Assembly: GCA_020205615.1 (NCBI GenBank)
Contig: JAINUW010000070.1
Coordinates: 496,001 to 560,000 of the forward strand
Length of the DNA stretch: 64,000 bases
DNA from: Panax quinquefolius
Lineage: Eukaryota; Streptophyta; Magnoliopsida; Apiales; Araliaceae
Direction: 5' to 3'
Part shown: piece by piece, positions 11,941 through 22,279 of the stretch
Numbering within the stretch: position 1 is the first letter of the stretch
Layout of the letters: each line of letters begins with the position of its first letter
Translations under genes and position numbers: made by a program
The notes under the pieces: model-generated
Told to the model about the DNA's origin: nothing
The model's database searches: none
Seen by the model: the letters and a program-made list of their open reading frames with translations, nothing else

Positions 11941-12480
11941 CTATTTAAACCTCTTGAAGCTGTTGTGTATCTTCATGCCCATAGAGATGTGAAGGTAATA
12001 TCTTCTGCACTTGGTTCTTTTACATGAATAATGATAACACTAATACAAGATTTCCTGAAAAAAGTGAACTTAGAGAACATCTTTGGTGAAAGAAAGGGTG
12101 GTTTGGTCCATCACCAGACTAACACTTTCACTTTAGATCATCATGAAAAAATGGCCACTATACATCCTGAATTATATGTTACAGCCTTACTGATCGGCTT
12201 TCTAAAATAAAAACTTGTGTGTTGGAAAATTGTTCATTTATATGTAATATTATTTCCTGTGCCTAAAAGATCTTATGTTGTTAGACCTGAAGTGCCGACG
12301 TGCCGACAATTCCATGATAAACACCCATTTGGAATTTGCAATTTCTGTCACACTTCACATTAGATGCTTTACTTGCTGTTATTTTTAGTTTCTTTCTGCC
12401 ATTAATGTTACAATCTTTGCAGATGGGGAACATTTTGACCGATTCTAATGGTGCCACTAAGTTGGCTGACAATGCAGGAT
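11941..12480 (+). pseudogene. Captured fragment of a STE20/GCK-type protein kinase
   Basis: 11941-11995 encodes LEAVVYLHAHRDVK followed by a GTAATA donor. After an intron-like gap, 12424-12470 encodes MGNILTDSNGATKLADN. Joined, these correspond to kinase subdomains VIb-VII (YLH-HRDVK-GNIL-KLADFG), but the DFG motif reads DNA and the HRD region is shortened. The wording GNIL-DSNGA-KLAD is closest to plant GCK/STE20-like kinases. Catalytically dead and isolated. Confidence 0.55.
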
Positions 12481-12914
12481 TTCTGCATGCATGTTTGATA
12501 GTGGGGATAGGCAACACTTTCGAGAAATATTTTTGATGAAACTCCTTGTTGGTATGTTTTCCTCCCTGTTATATATAATATTCACCTATTTTTTAGATCT
12601 TAGTATCTGTCACCATTTTATCTTTTAAAAATAGAATTTGGTTAGTGGCCTGATTAGTCAAGAGTGAACTTTCCCTTTAAATAAACATAACAAGGTAATG
12701 TATATTTTATTAACTGACGTGGAACCACGTCATAGATATGGCTCAATATTCATGTTTGCATTATTCTAGTGGGTGTTTAATTTTCTGTATCTTATTTATG
12801 ATCTTATTCTACTGTTTTTGCAGGGTATCCCACGAACTTTATTGTTGATTATATACATTGTAGTTGATGGCTTCACCGGATCTTTATTCTCCATGGCCAT
12901 CCACAACCAATCAA

Positions 12915-13936
12915 TCTTTTACTGGATCTTTTAAAAGCCAAATATTGGAAAGAAATTGCACACTGTGAAAAGAAGATTGCAGAGAGAAAGAATAAACTTG
13001 ATAAAAATGTGAGCATCAATATATCTTTCAGTAGTTAATGATCTATTCTTTTTGTGTTGCTAGCTGTTGTGTGTTTTCATTCGCCTGGAAGCAGAGTTCT
13101 TTACTATAGTTTCATTTACATTCATAGAATGTTGGATTAGCTCCAGTATACCAAATTTACATACTTTTGTGTTTCTCCAAGTACTTGGGATCCTGCACTT
13201 GAAGATCTGAGTTCTACTTTCTTTATTATCAAATGTTAAAGAAAAAGAATACTTTGTTCCATCTGTTAAGACATCAGGGAATCACTCGCGTCTTCTTTTA
13301 TGCAGTTTGTACCTATAAATCTTTGCTAAAAAGTTCATTATCTTATAAGTCTTTTTGTCTCATACTATTGCTTTTCTACAGATGTGGATGTTGGAGAGCT
13401 TGAGAATCTGAGATCTAAGAAAAACAAGCTGGAAGAAGAAATTTCTGTTTTAGATAGTAGTTTGAAATTGCTTCAGTGCGAGCAAAGACACTTTGAGGAT
13501 GAAGCAGCTCAACTTCATAGACAACGTGTAAGCCAACTGACTGAAAATACCTTTTATTTTAGTTGTTGAGCAAAGATATCCCTTATTGTGAATGTATATC
13601 TATCTTTCTAACATCACAAGTTTTCTAATCATGCTTTGTAGGAGGATATTCTTAACATTGCACAACATGAGAAAAAGAAACGTCGTGAGCTTGACAACTG
13701 TGTCAGTAAGTATTTTATAGATGCCTGATTGGTTAGTTTTTACATGGTCAGGTTGTATTGAAACCCTTTTATTGGAGCTTTGTGTTTCTTTAACAAATGA
13801 ATTTTCTGTTATTCAAGATCAAAGAAGGTCAAAATTAAAATCAATGGAAACAGAGGAAGACTTGGATTCTGTCATGGCAAACCTCATAAATTCTATGGCA
13901 AACTTGGAACGTTCAGCGATTTCAGTGTGTTATTGA
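12915..13936 (+). pseudogene. Captured exons of an unidentified coiled-coil protein
   Basis: Four charged, helical segments separated by GT-AG-like gaps: about 12915-13008 (AKYWKEIAHCEKKIAERKNK), 13381-13528 (GELENLRSKKNKLEEEISVL and on), 13642-13706 (EDILNIAQHEKKKRRELDNC) and 13818-13936 (RRSKLKSMETEEDLDSVMAN and on to a stop). Heptad-like Leu/Lys/Glu spacing suggests a coiled coil. I do not recognise the parent gene. The last piece ends in an in-frame TGA, so a chimeric transcript could terminate here. Confidence 0.5.
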
Positions 13937-14849
13937 GATTAAGGTGGAGATTTTTGTGCAGTAACTGTTTATTTTGTGGTTTTTTTTGTGGATTGAAAAG
14001 TGAATTTGAGATATATATATGGATAGTTTGGTATATATTTTGTGGTTGTAGTAATTTGAAACTGTAAACGAATGGTATTATTGGAATGTATTTTGAATGG
14101 TTGATATATTTTGGCTTTAAATTTAAATGAGAATTTAGACTTTTTAGCTATATATCATGGCATTAGCATATTGCCGGTGGATTGGTAATGTAGGTGAAAC
14201 ACAACCTTTTTTTTTTTTTTAATCTACAACATTTTAAAAATATTATGTAAATGTGCCTAAACGTTGTCTGATATATTAAATTACAATATTTTTAGCTAGA
14301 AAAAATTATGGAATCATACCTTCTATAACATTTTCAAGCATCTACTAATTTATGGAAAACAAATCTACAATGTTTTTTTCTTAAAAAACGTTGTATAATG
14401 TGTAACTACAACGTTTTAAAAACGTTGTGTAAGGGTGTCATCTATGACACCCTTAACTACGACGTTTTTTTGATTGAAACCACAACGTTTTTTTCGCGTT
14501 ATCTATTTACTGTTTTGTAGTAGTGCGTGGTAAAAAAGAGGATAACCTTACATCACATCGCAATCTTCCATTCAAAGATCCAACGGTTAAATAGAGCTCC
14601 TGTTCGCAGTTTAATTTTCAGTATTCCGCAGTATTAAAGCATGCTTTTTTTTTTTTTCTTTTTTTTGCGTATGTAGTATTAAAGGAGGGGTATTTTGATA
14701 ATCCGTTTTAAATCGCAGATTTAATATTGCGAAATCTTCGAAAATTAAAGCTGCGGACATGAGCTCTATTTAAACATTCGATCTTTGAATGGAGGGTCAT
14801 GATGTGTTGTAAGGCTATCCTCTTTTTATAATGTTTGATATGGATCGTT

Positions 14850-14852
<3 letters not shown>

Positions 14853-14900
<48 letters not shown>
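14853..14900. repeat. (TA)n microsatellite, right flank of the MITE
   Basis: About 23 AT dinucleotides immediately after the right inverted repeat of the MITE. It is the counterpart of the tract at 10078-10140. Confidence 0.95.
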
Positions 14901-14902
<2 letters not shown>

Positions 14903-15646
14903 ATTTTGAACATTTGATTGAAGATTTTAACTATAAAAATACTAGAAGAAGTATCTTTCAATGAATGTATTCTCATATATTTTGTTGTAGTCGAACTATT
15001 ATGTTTTAAGCTCTAAAAATGCACTTTTTTGGATGCAACTTATATTTTTTATTTATTTATTTTTACTTTTATTTTTGAGTGATGACAATATTTTGAAAAG
15101 GGTCTCATTTTCATTTTTTACTTTGGGTGTACCAAAATCTCAAGTACGGCTCTGATAGTTGATCATCTACTGACAAAGGGTGTCAGATCAATCAAGTTCA
15201 CTATGCTTTATATTATGTGCTATGTGAATATTTTAAATATTTATTTTATTTTTATTGATTATCATGTTAGCATAGCTGGGTTTATCCACTTCCATATCAT
15301 GTAGAAGTCGTCATCATTTTCACACTCTTGTAGAGATACATTACATATCATGTACAAGTTGTGGATACAACAAGTAGCTACAGCAGCTGTTCACTTAGTT
15401 TCTTTAATTAGTTCAATCTTTGTTTATAATACTTGCTCTTATCAAACTTGTGATCATGGAACCTACTAAGCACAAAAAATACATTTCCTTTGAGGCTTTG
15501 AGAAAGAAATAATTAATAATATAACTTAGTTTAAACCAAGTCTAACCAAATAAATCACCCAATTTGAACCTGACTCAAGTGCTCTTTGAGGCTTTGAGAA
15601 AAAAATAATAATAATTTCGCTCCCATAAATTTAATGCAGTTAAGCA
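14901..15646. other. Upstream region of the MYB gene
   Basis: AT-rich intergenic sequence without a convincing open frame or transposon end. A short duplicated phrase, TTTGAGGCTTTGAGAAA, occurs at about 15490 and 15585. Nothing else stands out. Confidence 0.5.
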
Positions 15647-15653
15647 TATATAG
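15647..15653 (+). promoter_or_regulatory. Candidate TATA box of the MYB gene
   Basis: TATATAG about 145 bases before the ATG at 15797 is the best-placed TATA-like sequence. Position-based inference only. Confidence 0.35.
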
Positions 15654-15796
15654 AGGATGCCAATGATCATGCAAATTTAGCTAAATGGAAGCCAACCCCA
15701 CGCCGTTCTTGCCTCCACACTTGTTTTTTTTAAAGTTCGTGATCTCCTTTTTCTTTTAAATTCCCCATCTAATATTAGTTTGATTCAGTAGATAAG

Positions 15797-17003
15797 ATGG
15801 CGAGGCCTCAACTGAATGTGAGAAAGGGCAATTGGTCCTCGGAGGAAGATGCAAAAATATTTGCATTTGTGTCTAAGCATCGAGCAGGTAATTCGACGGC
15901 AGTTTTCAAGAAATCAGGTAATTTCTCTGCGTCTAGGAATTGAATTTACCGTATCAAGCACCACTTCAATTTTATTTTCACTAAATATACAAGTTTTTGT
16001 GTGACAGGACTTGGGAGATGTGGAAAGAGTTGCAGGCACAAGTGCTCAAAGCACCTGAGGCCTGATCTTAGGCGTGAAAGTTTCACACCCAAGGAAGAGG
16101 AACTGATAATTAACCTTCATGCAGCAATAGGTAGCAGGTAAATACTTTTTGTATTTTTTCATATGGTTGCACTACACCAGTGTTGGTGTGGCATACCAAC
16201 TGTTTTAACCTTCTGTGTTATGTAAAAGGTGGTTTATGATAGCACAACAACTTCCTGGGAGAACCGATAATGATGTGAAAAACTACTGGAACACTAAACT
16301 AAAGAAAAAGCTGTGTGAAATGGGAATTGATCATGTTACTCACAAGCCCTTTTCCCAAATCATTGCGGATTATGGTAGCATTGACGCCTTCCCAAGACCA
16401 GGTACTCAAATTAGAGATTTCAACAACACATTCACGGAACAATCACCCCTTCAAGTCTCAAACTTGAACACAACAAATCGGAGCCCAGAGAGCTTTTTCA
16501 GCAACAACTATACTAATGATACCGAGTCTTTGGATCTCCTTACTCAGCTACAAGCCATAACATTGGCTGCCCAGGCCCCCAACCGTGACATCATTAATCA
16601 ACCGCGATTATTCTGTATAAACGACTACTCGTCTTCTTCATCATCATCTTCATCATCTTCTCCCCTCCCCTTCTTCCATTGCAAATGAAGGGTGGCTGCC
16701 CACGAGCTTTAGTTGGCGTGATTTTCTTCTTGAAGACGCGATTCCACCCCCAAATGGAGTACTCAAACAAGAAAACTTGGAAGAAAAGAAGTAGAAGAAG
16801 TTTCACTACAACACTCATCAAGCCAAGTGGTAATAGACATAAAATTGCAAAATGATATGAACACACAAGTAAATGATATACCAATGACTAGCAGCTTTAA
16901 AGGTTCAACGGATGGTAGTTCATTTGTGGAAGCAATGCTAGAAGGAGAACAGGACATGTTCTTGGAGTTTGCTGGCCTTCTGGAGGAACCCTTTTTCTAC
17001 TAA
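15797..17003 (+). CDS. MYB35: R2R3-MYB transcription factor, MYB35/TDF1-like, with eroded R2
   Basis: Three exons: 15797-15917, 16008-16137 and 16229 onward, with the intron positions usual for R2R3-MYBs. MYB35/TDF1 is a nuclear factor needed for tapetum development in anthers. R3 is intact ([20 protein letters not shown], then [11 protein letters not shown]), followed by the family hallmark [20 protein letters not shown]2 is unusual. The CCDK motif is absent, and two of its three tryptophans are lost (GNW reads GNS; the RW of the recognition helix reads KC). As read, translation stops at 16688 (236 aa). A one-base excess in the C-run at 16662-16665 and a one-base loss in the A-run at 16784-16787 would restore an open frame to 17003 (341 aa), near the family length. 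It may be a functional divergent paralogue or an early pseudogene. Confidence 0.78.
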
Positions 17004-18468
17004 TTTAGTTTGATTGGAATTAATAATATTTTCGAATAAGGTATACTATTTCTGATGGTGTAGCCATGTAATTATTGTTCTGGATTGACTTTGCTGTTTG
17101 ATGGGTTGACATTGCACTGAATCCAATTTATGGCAATTACCGAAAGATTTCCAAAGGTCTTCAGATATACTACTCCTACTCCAGTATATGTTTAAACCTG
17201 ATAACTTCAATAAATTTATTTTCATCCAACCATTTTTGAATAGTCTCGAAGAGCTCTCAATTTAAAAGAAAAATTTGTTATTTTCTCTCAAAACTTAATT
17301 TCCCCATATTATTTATTTTTATAAATATTATAATCAAAATTAATTCCTACTGCTACTACTACATTAATATACAAAATGAACACCGAACAACAATGGCATA
17401 TGGAAATCTCTGCTAACAAAATTTTATAGCCTAATAGTATAATAAGAATATATTTAATGCAATTATTTTTAAAATCAGTCATATATTGTATTATTTGATC
17501 ACCAATGATACAATAAAATATTTCTGTGTAAATATAATTTACTATGGTAATGACAAATACTTCTCTCTGATTATTTTTTCATGTAAATTATGTATAACTA
17601 TTATGACAATAATAATAGAAAAGTGGTATTATCGCAAAGTCTTCTTCACATAAATAGGAGGAGAGATATAGAGATTTTATAAAAGTATCATATTTTACTT
17701 TTGAGATGAGCACTTCTTTGATAAATAATTTAATTCTACTACTTTCTTTCTATTATAAAAAGAAAAGTACAGATGTTTTTATTCTTAATTAAGTACAAAG
17801 AAATTAAAAAGAAAAAAAGAAAAAGAAGACAAACAGTGGCCATAAATAAACATAGACTAAGAATTAGAATAACATTTATTTTTATTATTAATTACGTATA
17901 AATAAATATTAATAATATTTTTTTAAAAAAAAGGTATGTGTGTATGTATGGATAATGTGGTGTTTGTCTGTGTGTGAATGCCTCTTAATTTATCTACGCT
18001 TATTCAGTCAGACTCAAATCGTGTTTGGTAATTTTTTTTTTTGTCTCTTAATCGTTAAGACAGAAACTCAAATCTGAAGAGTTGTTTCTTAATACTTTAT
18101 TTAAAATTTATGGACAAAAATAGTCTCAATAAATATTTTATTCCTTTAATTTCAAATTTTAAAATTATTCAAATAAATTTTTAAATAATTTAGAAGGTTA
18201 AAATGATAAAATATTGTCATTCAAATATTTTACACTTTTTAGTTATGAAATTATTTTTAAATTTAAATATTATTTTATTTAAATAATCTAATTTATTTTA
18301 TTAAGATGTATTACCAATTACTATTTTAATTAGTCAGTCTTATTTTATTTTCCATCGGTTCACCATCTTTCTGGGTTTGTTAACTTTATGCCTATCCATT
18401 CTCCTCTTCCCGATCAAAATTTGCAGTCAAATTGAAGAAGAGGAAGAAGAGAAAATTGCTAAATAGAA
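17004..18468. other. AT-rich spacer
   Basis: Very AT-rich intergenic DNA with no supported gene. A GAAGAGGAAGAAGAG purine stretch lies just before the next ATG and is probably 5' UTR. Confidence 0.5.
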
Positions 18469-21400
18469 ATGGTAGCTATATCGCTATACAGAGGAAATTT
18501 ACATAGAGTCCCTGACGTTCCTCGCCAATGGCTAATGCCAACCCCTAAAATCTCCCTCAAAGACTTCAAAATCCTCCTCCGCCGCCGTTCCAAAGCCCTC
18601 TCTCGCCGCCACTCCGCCACCACTTCTAAACCTAACCCTATCCCTAAACCTAACCCCAATCCTACTATAAAGCAAGAACAAGAGCAAGAGCCAACGCAAC
18701 ATCCGACCTATGAAGATAAATCCGACATCAATCCAAACCATAAACTTCGGTTAGACCCACCAACGAAGGCCGAGGAATGTGAGGAAGGAGCTCCTAAGGA
18801 TCAGATCGAATCGGACGACGGAGAAATTCCGGTGAAACCTATTGGTGGGCTGGATATTTTAGTTGATGCTAAACCCGTTTTACCGGATATTAACTCCAAT
18901 TTGGTGGAGCAACTTGACAATTCGCTGGATGATATTAAAGCAGTTCCGTTGAACCCTAGCTCGGAGGTAATAAATCTGGTTATTTATTTATTTATGTATA
19001 GATCAATTTTTGATTTGTGAGTGTTGTTTGATTTACCATATATTGGATGAGCATTCATCGAGCAGGTGCATCAAGCATGGTATGAGTTGCATCATGTAAG
19101 GGCTTTGTTTTCACCAAATGTATAATAAGTCTCATATCAAATTGTTTCTACTTTCATTTCTCATATTAACTTATTTCTTGCTCTTGATAAGTAATAGTTA
19201 CATTTATCTCTGATGGTTCTGTGTAACTATGATTGTCTTACTTTCCAGACAAATAATAAAGAGGTTGCATTAAATGATAAAGAGGAAAGAAAAAGGGAAG
19301 TTGAGGAGAAACTGAAAATTTTGAACGCAAGAAAGCATAATTTGGTACAAGTGCTGAAACAGGTGACCTTATTTTGGAAAGACTTTTCTGGATACCCCAG
19401 CACGCTACTTAAGCTTCTGAACTTATCTTGCTAATGTGTTGCCTATTATGGTGCTTAACAGATTTTAAATGCAGAAGAAGAACTAAAGAGACGAAGTAAC
19501 ATGCAAGGACTGGCAGTTCGACCATCTGTTTCACTTCAAGTAGACGTTACAAATGACTCTGGATCAATGACTAGACATCTCACCCCTAGAATGGGTTCAG
19601 ATGGAAACCCTGGGGTGATGTGGAAGGAGGAGAAGCAGATGATGCTTCAAACCAAAATATGCATTCTCACCATATGCTTCGAATGAGCAGCATGTCACCA
19701 TCTTCAGATTCTCCACATAGGAGGCCTTCCCATAGTGTGGTAATGTTTATAGTCTCAGACATATGCTATACAAAGTTTGATGTAGACATGTAGTCTATGT
19801 TTCATTTAGGAAATCATCTCCTTATATAACATACAAGCTTATTTTCTACTTAATTTTACTATTCCTTTGTTTTCAACTTTCCTCACATACCCACGTACGC
19901 AAATTTACAATTTCCTGCAGTTGTTAGTTATCTCTGTTGCTTGATTATTCTTGGGTAAAACTAATGATTACCTCATTGTATGGCACCTCTTAGTCTTTTA
20001 CTCTTATTATCTCACTAAACTTTTAAAAAATGCAATTGTCATATTGAATCCAACTGTTAAAATATAAAACTTCCGTCAAATTGGTCATACTTGGCTGGTA
20101 AAAAAAAGAAGAGAAAACAAAAATAATAATGACATGGGCTGTCCTACGTGGTTTAGGCATCAAAACAGCTCCATTAGCCCAAGCATGTGACCCCATTTGT
20201 GGGTATCCGGCTACACGCCTTAATCTACATTTAGCGCACTGACAAGAAGTTGCCGCTTGTTTGAGGCCCCTTTTTGATTCACATTCTTAAGATTTTGTAT
20301 GCTTCATAAGCTGATGACTGCTTTGTTAACATTACAATTGAATAACCTTAGGTCTTCAAAAATCAAATCTTTATCTGTGAGCAATGAACAGAGTTTTAAT
20401 AAACCTCAATCCATCAATCCGCAGCACAAATTTATATGAAGAATTTACCTTTTGTGTTGAATTATTATTACTATGCCACTAAATGCCAAAAATAGAATAA
20501 ATAGTTTAAGGAATACAAATCCATATGAAAAGACAAAGGAAGATTGATTCCTATGTTTGGAAGATCGATGCAAAAGATCATACAAGGTCTGTTATTATGC
20601 GGCGGGTCTGGCTCGGATGGACAAGCTAAAGGTCACAACCCGCGGAAACTACAAGAGGCTGCTGCTGAAGCTCTGGCAGCCATGGTGATGAGGAGAGAGA
20701 AGGAAAAGAGGAGTTAGCATATGCGTATTTGGTCACTGAAATTATGCGGCAGAGCTGTGGAAGATTGAATGACATCCCATGTCATTTTTTATTTTCTTTT
20801 ATTTTTTACTTGCCACGTGTGAAAAAACTTTACCAATTTGACAAACGTTCAATTACTTTAACAGAATGGTCTAAGTTTTATTTTTTAAATAGTTCAATGG
20901 GGCAATCCCATTTTTTAAAAGTTTAATGGGGTAATAAGTAAAAGTGTCAACTAAAGTAGGATAATCTAGCTTTACCATTATTCTTGTGTTGGAGGTTTTG
21001 AATGGCTGACATATTATTCATTGAAATGCATACAGGACGGTTGGGATGAGTTTGGTATTTTTGTTTTTTTCTCTGGTTTGAGTAAAAGGGTTCTTGAGGT
21101 TTGTTGTGGAAACATGTTGGGGAAAGCAGTGGTGGGATTTAATCATGCTGTGCTTGTCTTGGGGTATAATAACTGTTTCTTTTAGGAGTGCGATAGATTT
21201 TTGTTTCTCCAAATATGATTTTGTTTTTAGTCTTTGAGTTCAGAAAATTTTTCGGGAGCATGGCTGCACCTGTCTTTTGTGTGAGCTACTCCTATGGTGA
21301 AAGAGGAGGAGGAGGAGACGGGATGTAATCATACAGTGCTTGGTTTCGGGGAAATGACGGGAGAGATGGTTGTTTCTTTTAGGAGAATGATAGATTTTTT

Positions 21401-22279
21401 TTTCTCCAAATTTGATCTTACTTTGACGCTTTTGAACTTGTGTGAGTTTGTTTTGGGAGCATGTTTGTAACTATATTTTTTTGTGCGGCTGCAAGCTACT
21501 CTTTTTTATAGATTAGTGTGATTTTGGATGGTTGGCAGATTATTGACGAATTTTATATACCTATGCACTTGTACCATTCACATGGTCGAAGTTGTGGGGG
21601 TAGTTTAATGTGATCAAATCAGCTTCATGCGTCAGAGATTAAGATGTTCTTCAAATTATATGATGACTTCTGATATTAGAATGTATGCCTGAAGCTAGTT
21701 TGTTTAAGAGACTGCATTTATGCTATGAATAAACCAAGATGCTGCAAGGGAGACAGGATTTTATTAATTTTCTTAGTTCGGTGCTATCAATTTCATACGG
21801 GTTAGCACCAGTTTTATCCCAAGAGAAAATGTAGAGCAGAGTTTGGATATAATATAATGTGGTTACTCAAAAAATGATCTTCATTTTGAGTCTTCTGGAA
21901 TTTAATTATGTGCTAGGAAAGATCAAAAAAGTAAAATCGAAGTTATCCGGCTTGTCCAATATACAATTTTTCGAACCTGAAAACTTTAAGAATGCAAGTT
22001 TTTTAATTCCATTTGAAATTCTTGCTTTAACTTCTAATAAATTAGGTTTTATTTGTTCATTTTTGTTGTCTTGTGCAGGTCCCACACCCTTCGCGAGCAA
22101 CCTTGGGAGCCTCTGCTAGTCCATCACGCTTTGCTCCAACTGGGCAACAAGGTCACCCTGCAAGTCTACCCACTGTTTCTGTATCTGGAACAAACTACAT
22201 TGCATCCTCTCCTTCACCTGCAGCATCAAGTGGAACTTCTGTATTTAGAGATGGTCGGCGCCCAAGTCCGTGGAATTAG
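18469..22279 (+). CDS. Conserved plant protein of unknown function (four exons)
   Basis: Exons 18469-18966, 19249-19362, 19462-19739 and 22079-22279 all have GT-AG borders in phase 0. The product is about 363 aa. It has a conserved-looking N-terminus (RGNLHRVPDVPRQWLMPTPK), a proline/lysine-rich low-complexity stretch (about residues 55-90), an acidic segment, a charged coiled coil spanning exons 2-3 (KEERKREVEEKLKILNARKH), and a Ser/Pro-rich tail ending RRPSPWN. No catalytic domain is visible. It may belong to the family labelled 'RNA polymerase II degradation factor-like', but that is a weak recollection. As sequenced, exon 3 is out of frame after the G-run at 19612-19615. One additional G would make exon 3 exactly 93 codons and keep phase into exon 4. 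Intron 3 (2.3 kb) holds a TIR element. Confidence 0.72.
19972..20990. mobile_element. Non-autonomous TIR transposon in intron 3 of the unknown gene
   Basis: The left part (TTTTACTCTTATTATCTCAC, then AAACTTTTAAAAAATG and TAAAACTTCCGTCAAATTGG) is an imperfect reverse complement of the right part at about 20870-20985 (AAGTTTTATTTTTTAAATAG, then CATTTTTTAAAAGTTTAATG and GGGGTAATAAGTAAAAGTG). The inverted repeats exceed 100 bases. Exact ends and target duplication were not resolved. The more GC-rich middle (20600-20710) could be captured sequence, but no gene was recognised. Confidence 0.55.

Larger units (their letters stand above)
10163..14525. mobile_element. Non-autonomous CACTA transposon carrying host gene pieces
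   Basis: The ends are CACTACTACAAAA (10163) and TTTTGTAGTAGTG (ending 14525), with further matching bases inside (ATAGTAAATAGA against TCTATTTACTGT). A perfect 3-bp target duplication CGT lies at 10160-10162 and 14526-14528. Subterminal regions carry repeated ACAACGTTTT/AAAACGTTGT motifs (14230-14500), typical of CACTA (En/Spm) elements. No transposase is visible. The interior instead holds exon-intron pieces of several unrelated genes in the same orientation (separate entries), so it moved with a transposase from elsewhere. Confidence 0.93.
10141..14852. mobile_element. MITE inserted in a (TA)n tract, split by a CACTA
   Basis: The left inverted repeat starts GAGAACGATTCATAGTAAAC (10141) and, after the CACTA, continues at 14529 with GGTAAAAAAGAGGATA. 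The right repeat ends GGATCGTTTCC at 14852 and is its imperfect reverse complement over at least 80 bases. Shared inner blocks include CCATTCAAAGATC and TTAAATAGAGCTC. Without the 4.36-kb insert the element is about 350 bp. It is flanked on both sides by (TA)n, as known for MITEs that target TA microsatellites (Micron-type in rice). The family name is an inference. Confidence 0.75.
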
